NCBI RefSeq assembly: GCF_020360975.1
Contig: NW_025408669.1
Span: forward strand, 2,356,001 to 2,420,000
Length of the DNA stretch: 64,000 nt
Origin: Hirsutella rhossiliensis
Taxonomy: Eukaryota; Ascomycota; Sordariomycetes; Hypocreales; Ophiocordycipitaceae
Direction of reading: 5' to 3'
In this document: one piece after another, positions 43,801 through 54,800 of the stretch
Numbering within the stretch: the first letter of the stretch is position 1
Layout: the number at the start of each line of letters is the position of its first letter
Notes under the pieces: generated by a model
The model's input: only the letters and a program-made list of their open reading frames with translations
The model's database searches: none
What the model was told of the DNA's origin: nothing
Program-made: the position numbers and the translations under genes

Positions 43801-43924
43801 CGGCCTTGTAGTTGAGGTACTTGATGCGCCACTCTGACGGGAGTTAGCGAATCGGAAGCGAGTGGCAGGGCAGAAGAAACGCACCGGGCACAGCATCCCG
43901 CTCCAGCTCCTTTGCGAACTTCAT
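40803..43924 (-). CDS. SPX-EXS domain membrane protein (SYG1/XPR1-like)
   Basis: Relative of yeast Syg1 and animal/plant XPR1/PHO1 phosphate exporters. Five exons (43885-43924, 42158-43833, 42001-42090, 41622-41916, 40803-41554) join in phase to 950 residues. The 13-codon first exon plus exon 2 give the SPX start MKFAKELERDAVPEWRIKYL and NYKAGKKHIK. The SPX domain is split by a ~140-residue Ser/Pro insert before FYRFMDSELDKVEKFF and the helix FRKLNKKFDK. TM helices begin near 425. The EXS domain is spread over exons 2-5 (WRLLLAGIYPVEFRDFFLGD, then IWDLFMDFSLLQPHSRRFLLR). The last ~170 residues are hydrophilic, with a Gln-rich run (about residues 795-830) and an acidic tail. Phosphate export, inositol-pyrophosphate sensed, is inferred from the family. 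Confidence 0.92.
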
Positions 43925-46900
43925 GGCTGACGGCTCCCCGCCTCGAGGGACCACGCAGCAAGCCGAGCCGCATCCGGCCGCCGAAGCCGACCAGGCGCTC
44001 TCGACCGTCTTTTTATCCGGGGGCCAAGGGGTGCATCGACGTCACGCCCGACTGGCATGCGGCTCCTTGGATGATTCAGATGGCTCAATGGCCTGTCAGA
44101 CTCTGCAAGGCCCTCTTCAAGGCCCTGGCGTGTCTTGGAATAGGTATCGGGGTTGGCCTGCTGGGGGCCAACAAAGTTTCTGCTGATTGGCGCCGCTGAG
44201 GATTTGCGGATGAGAAGAAGAATGAGAGAGGGAGGGAAGGGGGGGAGGGTCCTGACTTTGTTGATTTTCTGCCTCAACTAACCAACTAACTGCGCTGCCC
44301 GGCGTTATGTGCACGCAATGCTTTCCTGTTACCTTACTTATTGTACAGTGGATTCCATGCCTACCTACCTACCTACCTACCTAGGTAGATACCTAGTATA
44401 CTTACTTACTTTTTCGTCCTCCCATCCCGACAGCAAATTGCGTTCAAAAACTACCGGCGATTGTTGCCCCGTTTGGCAGGGCGGCGTTGCTTCCCCGTCT
44501 GTATGCACAATGCGTGCTGCAGCATATTTTACCTACTGTATTGTTTTACGTGACGGCTCAAGCCCGAGGCCCATTCCGCTGCTCCAGCATCTCCAGCGGC
44601 TTCTCCGGGCACCACGGAATAGCCTCTCGTCAATGGCGCCTGTGCTCCTTGTTAGGCACCGACAGTCAAAAGGCGCCCGTCTCAGCGCTGCGCATACCTC
44701 GACTGTGCTCACCATCTCCAGGTACCCAACCACTTGTAAACCACTTGTATGGAGCCGCCTCCAGGCAGCCCGGCAAACACCGATCTGCACGACCGCTGAA
44801 ACACCATCTAGAGGAGGCAATGCCCTTGTCTTTCGAGCATTATCACGGGGGGCCAGTCGGTCTCCGTTCACCTAGTCTAGCGCTGAGAGACCGCAAACCC
44901 AGGCTGCCTAATTTTACGTGGACGAGGACCCTTGTTGCGTCGGAATTGGCCAGTCGATCAACACGCGCTTGCTAGCCACCGCCATCGAGCTTCCATCGAG
45001 ACGTGGACCTCCCTTCTTTCTTGTCCAACGGGCACATGTTCTCCGCGGGCCCGGAGGAGCCAAAGGGTTGTCCTGCAGCGTCACGAGATGCTGCCGTCAA
45101 GTATGACATGGACAAGGCGTGGCAGTATCCATGACATATCCACATGCCTGTGTAGCGAGAATGCCGAGTTTTCTTCGTAGACAAGAGGCAAATTTCCAGG
45201 GACCCCATGAGCCGAAGTGGCGCGCACCCGCCGTGAAACCTCGTCAACAGGAGCTCAGAGACTTACGTCATGGTGCGGAGAGGGTGGTTTGCTTCCTATT
45301 CCGTACTCGGACTGCTGATGCTGACCACGGTCGGTTGATCAATGAGTGCCGGAGGCGCAGATGGCCAGCCAGGTCCAAGCCGGTCCTATTTCTCCGACTC
45401 GCATGCGCACGCGTGTCGGGGCGTCAAACCAGCGTCCGCCGAAGAGTGTCGTTGGACGATATGCCCAGCCAAGGTTGGTCGTTTGCTTGCTGGCCCAATT
45501 CAAATCTCCATGAGAGCTAGCGGCGGCGCTAGATGCCCGAGAAACGGCCTGGACGGGGACGGCGTGGCGCCGCAGATGCGCGGCCGGATGCTGCTGCTGC
45601 TATTAATCGAGAGACCAATTAGATGGAATGATGGTGCTTGGACGTTGGGGACGGTTTATCTACAGTGTACTGTACAGTGTACAGACAGTCCATGTCCTGC
45701 TGGACCTCCTGAAAGAAGGCTTGAAGTGAGGGCGGTGGGGTGCGTGCAGCTGAGGCGGGGGGAAAGCTAAAACTTGCACTGTATAGCGAAGTACAGCGAC
45801 ACCCGTGTCGATACAGTGTACAATACAGAACAATACAGTACGCTACAGTGCATAGAAGACATAACGAACAGGAGGCACAATCGTCGAGTCACAGGCAGCC
45901 CCCCACGCCTTGTTCGCCTTGCACGCCCTCGCTTTGCCGCAGCTCAAGACCGGTCGAACAGTCAGGTCGGTCGACATGGCACGCGCACGATGCCACCATC
46001 GATGCTTAATTCGTCTACCGCATCAATCCGTCCATTCAAGAGGAGGAACAAGAGATGCAAATGAGGGGACCAGGCAAGGCGGCAGTCACATTCGTCCCTC
46101 CGCATGTCTCGCAACGCCGTCACCGTCGTGGCTGTGAGACCTCTGCAACAGCACAGGAACGAACTCGTCTTCAGCGCGTGCGACACTGTCTCGCTCGGGG
46201 AAAGTGGCACTGGTCGATGTGTAATCGACTCCCTGGCAGAACAGCATCTCGGCGTCCTCCTCTGCAGCCAGACCTTGTGCCAGGCAGCAGGCAGCCACAA
46301 CAATCGCGCATCACAGGCATCGCTAGCCCGGGAGGGCTTGTCCCGATAGTCCCACGGTCTACTGTAGAAGCGGCAACAGCTGACGGCAAAAGGCCCGGAC
46401 TGTCTTCGCCACTGTGGTACGGTTAGAATGCATGCATTGGTACGACCGTCTATCGTCGATGAGGAAGCCGACGTCTTTCTTCACGCAAAAGACATGGCCT
46501 CTTCTCCCCCACAGGTTTGGGACCCCGTTGCCAGGAAGATCGAGATGCCATCTTCCACCTTGCTTGTTGATGCACTGATCAACCAAGGCGGCGCTGCTGT
46601 ATCAGGTTTTCCCCTAGCGCCCACGCGAAGCTACTGCATCCGGGCCTATAACTAGCCTCTGTCCGGCTTCGTTGCCAAAAAGTCCCCGGCTTTGGACGCT
46701 TTCTTCTTCAGCGCCGCTCTTCTTCGGCTGGGCCGTCAAAGGCACCCCCACCTTGCATGCGAATGCCATGCTACCCTCGACAGGCCCGCTGCTCATTGTG
46801 GTTGCAATTGCCATTGCGTTCGCGATTCGAAAACGACTCTTTCGCCTCGTGGCTATGTCGATCTCGGTGCTTGGCACTGCACATCATACTTGCCCTGAGG

Positions 46901-49688
46901 ATCCCGTTTCTTATTGTACAGTACTGTGCAGCTCTTACAAAGAGACACGCCATCAATGGCCGCCAAGACGCTCGAGGGGAAGAGAGCAGGGCTTACATGC
47001 TCAATGGCACGAGTTTCTTGGCTGCAACGGCTCGGCAGTATCGTGCTGCAGTGCATTGCGCGTTGCAGCGCGTTCTGTGCGTACGGAACGCTGCCTCGCG
47101 CGTATTGTACATATACACACGCATCACCAAGGTTGGGGGTTTCACTGGCGCTTCACCAACGGCAGCACAATCTGATGCTCATGTTTTGAATAACCTGTTC
47201 AACCCACATCACATCAAGCTAGCTGCAGCCGCGGTGGAGGCACCCAAGCACCGAGGTGGTGTTGGCAACGGCCGAACCGATCGCCGCCATCACATTGCGT
47301 CGACTGTCACGGACCATTGGACCGTGTGCACTTGGTGTACAGCAATGTATTTACGGCATCTCCCGGCTTGTTTACAGCTTGTAACGTGGCAAGAGTACAC
47401 ACTGTCCGGGGCGACATGGGAAGATGACCCAATACGGAACTGCGCTACTTACAGTACTTACCTCACGGTAGTGAGAGGTGATAACCGAGCAGCTCATCCC
47501 AAGCAGCCGGTGTAGTTGGTCAAATCGAGGATGCGCGCCGCAGCTGATACTGGCACCGCCCAGGCCCAGTCGCTCAAAGTGTCGCTGCAAGAGGTAAGCC
47601 ACGTCGACAACTTTGCAGCGTCACTTGCAGTACCTACCTTGGCAGCCATTGGAATCGAAACCCCCTTAACCGAGACTCTTGGAAGGAGCCCACGTTGATC
47701 CCCGTGTGCCGGTCCGGGGCTGGACGTCAGCCGTGGAGACGGAGCGGAGTAAGACTCCGTCTGTGCGCGCGGGTCGTTGCATCAGCGGGCCGAGAAGTGC
47801 GTGGGGCGAGATTCCCAGCAAAGGTCACGGAGGAGTTGATAGAGGGGATTTACATGACCGGTATATGCTCGTCTCGTGAGCTTTGGCTTCTGTCTCCGGT
47901 GCGTGCATCTATACGAGACCATCGGAGGGCAATTTGGTGGTTTTGAGCCGGGCCAAGCCTCATCCTTACTAAGAGACTGTAGATAACTACAATACCCCCC
48001 GGCTTCTGGCCACGCCGGTGCAAGGGTGTTATTATTGCCGGAACTTTGTTTTCGTTGCTTTCTGCCATTTCGCCCGGTTAAATATGCACGTGCATGCCTC
48101 GTTCAGAGTACAATGGATGCCTAAGGCTCACCTTTGCTCTGGTTCTTGAGTTTGTGTGGGGGAAAGTGAAACGCGCAGCCGAAACGAGGCCTGAGGAAGC
48201 ATTGAGAGAGGGCGGTCGCGGCAAAGGCGGAGAGAGAACAAGGAGGGACTTGGGGAGAGAAAAGAGTGACAGAAGTGATACTTGGGTGTAACCGGCGGAT
48301 ATCAATGGCCATTCACGTACTTACCCATGTACAGTACTAGTATGTACATACGAATGCCACGGACGACTGAACCGGGCTAGCTGAGTGCCTGTTCGGTCGG
48401 GGCCCTTCAGCTGTGCCCCTCGAGGGCGCCGCCAGCTGCCCCAGGCCGGCCCCTGGGCAATCAGAGGACCGGCCATCCGAGAGCGGCTTGCAGCGGGCCC
48501 CCCCCCCCGCCCCCTGTTGTGGCGCCAATTCACGAGAGCCCCTCCTCTCAGCCGCTGGCTCCCTCCCGGCAACAGGCGACGATTGGGAATCTTTTCTTAC
48601 TTGCGAACCGGGCAACGGCGACTCAATGGAGAGAGGGCAGAGAAAGGCGGGCGGGCGGGCTGGCAGGCTCTCTCTTTTTCTCCCCTTCTCGTCTCGCCTC
48701 TTTATTTTCTTGTTCTTTCTTTCAAGTCTTGTGCGGCAGTCTGCTTCTGCACCATCTGCATGTTCGACACTAGGCCTGCCGACCGTCTTGGTCGAGTCGC
48801 ATCCAAATCGGCCCGCCCTGTCGAGTCTGCGCCGCGGCGGATAAGGGCCTCCTCCCCGCCCGCCACGGCCTGCGGTACTAAGGCGACGCCAAGTTGCCTC
48901 GAGGCATGCGAGGTACACTAGCCTTGGCCCCGTCTACCCCAAGTCCGCCCACCCAGTACCTTGGCTGGTGCTCGGATATGGGTGGCCACCCCATGTATCT
49001 CCGCCATCTATCCAGGTACCCGACCTTGGGCAGGAATGGAACCAAGAAGCCATCGACCCCTAGGCCGGGCGCCGCACTGCCTACCGGTACCTTTGGCCTT
49101 TGTTCTTGCTCGAATGGCCAGGTCGCGTCACACGCCGCCACAGAGGATCGGTACCTCGCCCTGACAGATATAAGGTACCTGAGTACCTACCTGCAGTACA
49201 CCTACACAAACTGCTCTGCCCTTCTCCATCATCCCACCCTGATTCTCCCTCCTCCCTCTTTCCCTCCCCCCTCGCCCTCACTTCTTCCTCTCTCACCCCT
49301 TGCCGCGCCTTTGCCCTCGCCTCTGCCGCCTCCCTTCTCCCAACCTCTCCGCCTCGGTCAGCATTGGCATATCTCCTCGCAGCAGTGCACTGGCCACGAC
49401 GTCTGCGGGCTCAGACTGCTAATCACTGCCTCCACATTACCGCCTTGGTCGAAGGGGGAGAAAAAAACATCTCCCCAGAAGCGCTGCCGGCCGACGATTC
49501 GACGGGTGCGCGCCACCTCGCGCGCCAGGGCTCTAGTCGCCCTTTGGTTTCCCGCTCGTTGGATACCCGCCGCCACCACCGCCGCCCCCTTCTCCTCCAC
49601 CAACGGCGCTGCGATTTCTGTCAACCAAAAACGAGCCGTCACTTCTTCAGGGAAGGCAGATTTAGGCTGCCCTCTCCCGCTCTCGACC
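43925..49688. other. 5.8 kb region without convincing genes
   Basis: The longest gap in the window. Open frames are plentiful but overlap in both directions and lack domains or splice structure. A CCTA tandem tract lies at 44360-44383. TACAGTAC-type palindromes recur (45661-45687, 45800-45850, 46915-46932, 48329-48340). A frame at 46672-47175 contains one hydrophobic stretch but nothing else recognisable. From about 49190 the plus strand is CT-rich, the probable promoter/leader of the gene at 49689. Confidence 0.45.
44360..44383. repeat. CCTA tetranucleotide tract
   Basis: About six tandem CCTA units, followed by a short inverted continuation (AGGTAG) and then CTTA units. A simple microsatellite in non-coding DNA. 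Confidence 0.8.
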
Positions 49689-50744
49689 ATGCTCGGGCCG
49701 CAGAGAACGAGACCAATTGACCACAACAGCGTCTACGGCCACTCGCACTCCCGAACCGCCTCCACCAACGCCTTCTCTGCCCAAGGCCACCCACCGCCTC
49801 GCATGTCTCTGCATCTGCAATCCCAGCCAGCCCCAAACATGCAGCATTCGCGCCGCTCGCCCTCGGTCAACACCTTTAGCACAGTCTCGACCATCCCGCC
49901 CCCCGCCGCCTACCGTACCTCGTCGACGACGGACCTTCGTCGCTCCATCTCCAGCCGCTCGGGGGGGACCACGACGCAGCCGAGCAGCTATGTGGCCCTC
50001 CTGCGCAAGCAAAAGGCGACCGTCTGGTGCGACCGCGCTCAATACGAGGACCCTCGCGTAGCCGCCCAGCAGCGTGCCGCCAAGGCGCGCGCCAACCTCG
50101 AGGTCGTCGGAGGCGGCCGCAACAACACGGTCAGCCGCACGAGCACTGGGATCAGCGCAACCGGCAAGGTCGCGGCCAAGATTCGGCATCACGGAAAGAC
50201 GCCCGTGGTGGGATACGCCCCCGGCGAGAACCACGTGGGTGTGGGAGGCGTGCCCCTGCGACTGAGCGCCACCGAGGTCGAAGGTGAAAGCAGCGACGAG
50301 GAGGATGCGCAGGCTGCCGCTCGTCTGCACCACCGTAGGACGGGGAGCAGCGGACGAAGCAGCACCGCTAGCGGCCGACGCGGCCTGGCATACCGCTCGT
50401 CGGGTGGCCCGGGTCCTCAGGGCGGCCAACGCTGGAGCCCGGGCGATACGCCAGAGCGCACCGAGAGCCTGGTGGAGCAGCAACCAGAAGACGCACCCAA
50501 GCTCATGGACGACGCGGCTAGTGGCAAGGCCCACAGCTCGGGGAGCGGCAGCAGTGGCGAGCGCGCCGACAACGTGGCCGAACTGGGCGGCGGACCGAGA
50601 CTTGCCAGCAACTCTCTCATGCACTCGACCCTCACCCGGGAAAAGAGCGTCAAGAGCGCCGAAGAACTGAAGAGGCGAGGCAGCGTGGATGAACGGACAG
50701 CAACCCTCACCTCGGGCCGCTTGTTCATCGCCAACCCGGATTGA
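49689..50744 (+). CDS. Conserved fungal protein of unknown function, disordered
   Basis: Single exon of 351 residues from MLGPQRTRPIDHNSVYG. The in-frame open stretch continues 265 codons upstream, but that part is leader-like (CT-rich DNA) and gives Pro/Leu/Ser-rich filler, so 49689 is preferred. The one ordered-looking block is around residues 98-140: SYVALLRKQKATVWCDRAQY, EDPRVAAQQRAAKARANLEV, which has the look of a conserved short helix rich in basic and aromatic residues. After it come GKVAAKIRHHGKTPVVGYAPG and GVPLRLSATEVEGESSDEED. The remainder is Ser, Gly and Arg rich. No domain, signal peptide or TM segment. Function unknown. Confidence 0.68.
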   Translation: MLGPQRTRPIDHNSVYGHSHSRTASTNAFSAQGHPPPRMSLHLQSQPAPNMQHSRRSPSVNTFSTVSTIPPPAAYRTSSTTDLRRSISSRSGGTTTQPSSYVALLRKQKATVWCDRAQYEDPRVAAQQRAAKARANLEVVGGGRNNTVSRTSTGISATGKVAAKIRHHGKTPVVGYAPGENHVGVGGVPLRLSATEVEGESSDEEDAQAAARLHHRRTGSSGRSSTASGRRGLAYRSSGGPGPQGGQRWSPGDTPERTESLVEQQPEDAPKLMDDAASGKAHSSGSGSSGERADNVAELGGGPRLASNSLMHSTLTREKSVKSAEELKRRGSVDERTATLTSGRLFIANPD

Positions 50745-51968
50745 TGGGTCGTCCCTACGTCATGAGCGCAGCGCGCTACACGTTTGTTTGCCACAGGAAG
50801 CACCTGCTCGCGCAGCAGCTGGCCGCCCGCTTCTTCCCTGGACCAAGCCTGACACGCTCTCGCCCACTGGGAATTGGATTTGCATCGACAAGGCGTTTGG
50901 GTACGGATGATATCGCGCGTGACAAGCACGGTTGCTCTTGGGGGACTCGATACCATGAATGTTGGCTGCTGATTTACTGCACGCCTGACGTGCCATCGTT
51001 CGCTCCGTGTCTGTCGCTTGAGGGGTTACCAGTACAAGGCGGGGGCCACCGGATATGTTTTCAATAAGCACTCGAGAGACAAGCAGCGATTAATGAAGCC
51101 TTTGATACGGCGGCGCCAGTGGCCCCGAGGTAGATACAAATACAAGACAGCAGTATCCGTCCGAGCTCAATGCTTTGGCCCATGTAGATGTTGGAATGGA
51201 GTGTATCCCGTTCTTGATAGGTGATAGGTAGTGATGACCAATGGTTGTGCTTGCGTCGGCCTTAGCGAGCGGCAAGCTTCGAGGTCCCAAAGTGACGTTA
51301 CTTTTTTTTGACAATGAGTGAGACCTAGACTCGGGTCCGACCAATGCCGTGCGGGGCGAGAGGTCACGTCCCTGGCATTAGCGCGCATGCTCAGAGTCCT
51401 ATGATGATGGACGAGGTACTCCGTAGCCAGCGGATGGATGCACGTAGTCGGAGGGCGTTCCTGGGGAGATGGGTAAATGTTGACGGTGGTGAGGTGCATC
51501 AGGGCCTCGTGGCAGTGCCGACCGAGGCCAACCCGCTAGGTAGCCCGCCAACCCGCTACAGCGCGGGGCAGAGCCACTGTGGCGGTGCGGCTGGATCTGC
51601 AGCACAGGGGTGGCATTGTGCCTGCCTGGATTGAGAGGCTCCGGGCTTTAGCCGACAGCGACGCGAGCCGCAGCCCAGCACCCAGGCAACGCGTCGAGTA
51701 AAGTAATTTAGACGCCAGATTTACGCGGGGGCGCGCTTGGTCCCCTGCCTTGGCCACCATCATCCCCAATGGCCCCGTCATTTGCCTCGCTGTCGTGAGC
51801 GTGCAACGCAGAGCTCACTGAGCGCGAGCCCTTCGCTGCGTTCTCGTTGCGCGCAAGGAGCGTGAAAGCCCTTTCTCTTTCCCTTTACGCCCTATTCATC
51901 GGTGTATTGAGGCGTCTCTGAATATCCATTGTCTCGCGCCTTTCGCCTCAACCTTAACCCTAACTGCC

Positions 51969-52012
51969 TGTCTCCCCGCCTGTCTGCCCGCCTGACTGCC
52001 CGCCTGACTGCC
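51969..52012 (+). repeat. 12 bp minisatellite TGWCTSCCCGCC
   Basis: Three complete units (51969-51980, 51981-51992, 51993-52004) plus a partial fourth (52005-52012). The array directly abuts a TATATAAT box. Confidence 0.8.
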
Positions 52013-52020
52013 TATATAAT
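52013..52020 (+). promoter_or_regulatory. Possible TATA box of the CAF-1 large subunit gene
   Basis: TATATAAT lies about 90 bp upstream of the ATG at 52111, directly after the 12 bp repeat array. Position and sequence fit a core promoter element. Confidence 0.45.
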
Positions 52021-52110
52021 ATCGAGAAAAAAACGCCCTCCTTCCATGGTCACGAACATTCTCTTCCTCCCAACCACCTCCACCGTGACTTCGCATCACC
52101 CGCATCTCTG

Positions 52111-54077
52111 ATGCCGCTGTTCCAGATGGAGCCGAATACCCAGGAGATGGAGCCCGCTGGGCGGAAGCGGAGTCACAATGAATTCTCGGACGACCTGGTC
52201 AAGGCAGACATAGACACAAACAAGAGGCCGGCTGCTCCAGGTAACGTTCTTCTGCCCAAGGCCTACCATCATCAACCACTTACTCCCCGCCCTTCACCTG
52301 TCGTCAATGCTAACCTGGCAGTGCTCCCTCCTGTCTCGCAAGACCGCGCAGAATCACCTCCCAACGGCTCCCCGGCCCTTACCGATGCGGGACGCAGCAC
52401 GTCGACACCCCAATCCCGCTCTCCTCAAACCCCTTCAAAGGCTGTACCCACAAAGGAGCCGCAGGATGGCACCCGGTTCGCCTCACCCGACACCTCCGTC
52501 TCCCAGACTGCCTCGGCTTCGAAACCAGTAGTCAAGCGCAAGCGACTCACTCCCCAAGAAAAGGAGGCCCGCGACAAGGACATCGCCGAAAAGAAGAGGG
52601 AGAGGGAGGCACAGGCTGCGCTTCGGGCGGCGGAAAAGGCCAAACAGGAGGAAGAAAAGGCCGCCCGGGCCAAAGAGCGGGATGAGAAGCGCAAGAAGAA
52701 GGAAGAGGAAGATCGAGTCAAGGCGGAGAAGAAGCGCAAGCGGGAAGAGGAGCAACAACGCGTCCAAGCAGAAAAGGATAAGAAGGCACGAACGCAGACG
52801 AATCTTAAAAACTTCTTCAACACGCCACGCACCCCCAACAGAACGACGGCCGACTCCGACTCCAACTCGGGCAGCCCGAGCAAGACCGATTCCGCGGCTC
52901 CAGAGTCCAAACCGCGGCCTTCGGTGTACCAGCAGCTGTTCAAGCCCTTTTTCGTCAAGACAGACACGCGATGGATTGAGTCGACGGTCAAAATGAACCA
53001 AGAAACGCGGGAGGCCAAGTCTCAGGTCCTCGACGATTTCATTAGTGGGCGGCGGGAGCTTGAGGACACGTCAATGTCTTTCGACGCAAAGGAGTTGCTT
53101 TGCCTGCCGTGCAAGATGCCCAAGAAAGGTCGATTACACCACCCGGTCAGGCACATCATGGAGACTGCTTGTAGAGAAGCCGGCAAGCTGGAGAGCGCGG
53201 GAGGAGTAGCGCCCAACGACGTGCTCGAGGGTACCCACAGGAAGCTCGCCAAGGTCCCCATGAAGGTGATTACCTTTTCGCAGGATGTCAGACCACCATA
53301 CTACGGCACCCTCACCCTGAAGCCCTTTGCTCTGGGGCTAGGCAACATGTCCAGACAGGCACGCAGATCGAGCCATCGACGGCTGCCCCTCGACTACGAT
53401 TACGACTCGGAAGCCGAATGGCAGGACGAAGAAGGCGAGGATGTCGACATTGACGACGACGACGACGAGCAGGAGGATGAGGATGACATGGAAGGGTTTC
53501 TCGACGACTCCGAGGATGCGGGACTCGCGAGGCGGGTGTTTGCAAACACAATGGAGCCCTCAAGCTCCGGGATCCGGTTTGAAAACCAACCTGGTGGCTC
53601 AGACAGGCTGCTCGACGAGTACAAGATGGAGTTTATGCATGGTGAGCCGCCCCTGATCTTGTTTCGTTGACATTTTGACGCTCACTAACTGCTTTCACAG
53701 GACCCTCTTGCGGCATTGATCCGTGGTCGGCACAGTATTGGGAGCCAGAGCCCAAGAAGAAGACGGTCAAGAGCGAAGAAGGATCGAAGATGGCGCCTCC
53801 CCCAACTCCTGCCAACGTGTTTGGAGCCATCAGGAATGCTGCAGAAACCGAGGCGCCCAAGCTGGTCAAGACGGAACTTTGGGGTGACATGAAGAGGGTG
53901 ATTCTCAACAACAAGGCACTGTCCAAGGGCAGCATCATCGATATCATCTTTCACCAATTCCGAGACGGCGTCTCGCGCGCCGAAGTGAAGAACACGATCG
54001 AGCTGATTGCAGAGAAGAAGGGGTCGGGTCGAAGCAAGGAGTGGGACATTAAGCCCAAGTACAAGATTGAGCCCTGA
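52111..54077 (+). CDS. Chromatin assembly factor 1 large subunit (CAF-1 p150/Cac1-type)
   Basis: Histone H3-H4 chaperone subunit that deposits nucleosomes behind replication forks. Exons 52111-52240, 52322-53641 and 53701-54077 give 608 residues. The first intron (81 nt, GTAACG...GGCAG with GCTAAC branch) is in frame and stop-free; without it the protein would be 635 residues. Features: a charged KER-like coiled region (about 150-200) of alternating Lys, Glu and Arg; a PCNA-binding PIP box QTNLKNFFNT (about 202); KPFFVKTDTRWIES; and the acidic ED region (DIDDDDDEQEDEDDMEG) after LPLDYDYDSEAEW. The C-terminal exon has ALSKGSIIDIIFHQF, the winged-helix part. Alternative start at Met6 (MEPNTQ) cannot be excluded. 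Confidence 0.9.
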
Positions 54078-54800
54078 GCTTGCACTGAAGGCAGAGGATA
54101 GCGGCGATGGAGGCTAGCTAGAGTTTGGGCACGAGGGATGAAGGCTCACGGGGATTTACTGGGCTTTGATGAAACGATGGTCCACTCTGCACATGTTGCT
54201 CGGCGCGATTTGGACCCCAGAGGCGAGGAGAGGCATGGTGTATATGCTAGCTACAGGAACACGGAAACGAATTTTACGTGTCCAAGTTGATCGTCAAAGA
54301 CTGTATTCGTAGTTGGGGGGCAGCGGGAGAGACCCGGTGCTGGGCCGGACGGATCGGCATGCCGGCGGGTTCCGTCTCCAGCTCAATCTTACACTCTAAC
54401 ACCATTGTTGTCCTCTTGCAAAACCAACGACCCTTTTCTGGCGAACCGAACGGAAAGCCATCCCTTTCGTGCCGAGCATACCTGAGACAGGCGGCAGCAG
54501 GCATTCTCCGCTCGTCACGGCACCCCCGCAAGCACGACGCGCGACAGCAGCAGCGCCATCGTCGTCGACCGAGGAGCCAACATACACATAAAAAAAGGGA
54601 GAGAAGCCCCGACACGGACGGCTGGGCGCGCGCGCGTGCGATAAACTCGACAACTGCAGACCCCAGCACGATGCGACAACCGACGCTGTGATACTGCATC
54701 TCTCTCTGTCTCGGTGTGCGCGCGAGGAGAGGGCTCGGAGGCTGGCCGCTTGCTCCTTGTCCCCTCGGCGAACCTCCCCCGACATGAACCGTGGCCCGGC
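54078..54800. other. Intergenic region
   Basis: 3' flank of the CAF-1 gene and promoter/leader of the next gene. No gene seen. Confidence 0.5.

Larger units (their letters stand above)
50745..52110. other. 1.4 kb intergenic region with CAF-1 promoter
   Basis: No supported gene. The last 150 bp contain a 12 bp minisatellite and a TATA-like box, listed separately. Confidence 0.5.

Noticed and set aside
46672..47175. 167-codon frame with a hydrophobic stretch (LLIVVAIAIAFAI)
   Set aside because: Only one hydrophobic run, no splice partner, no domain, and competing open frames on both strands.
48894..49688. In-frame 265-codon extension upstream of the gene at 49689
   Set aside because: The DNA is CT-rich leader sequence and the translation is Pro/Leu/Ser filler with no conserved look; the downstream Met fits better.
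51950..51964. Telomere-like ACCTTAACCCTAACT
   Set aside because: Barely two units of TTAACCC/CCTAAC within a promoter; far too short to indicate an internal telomere.
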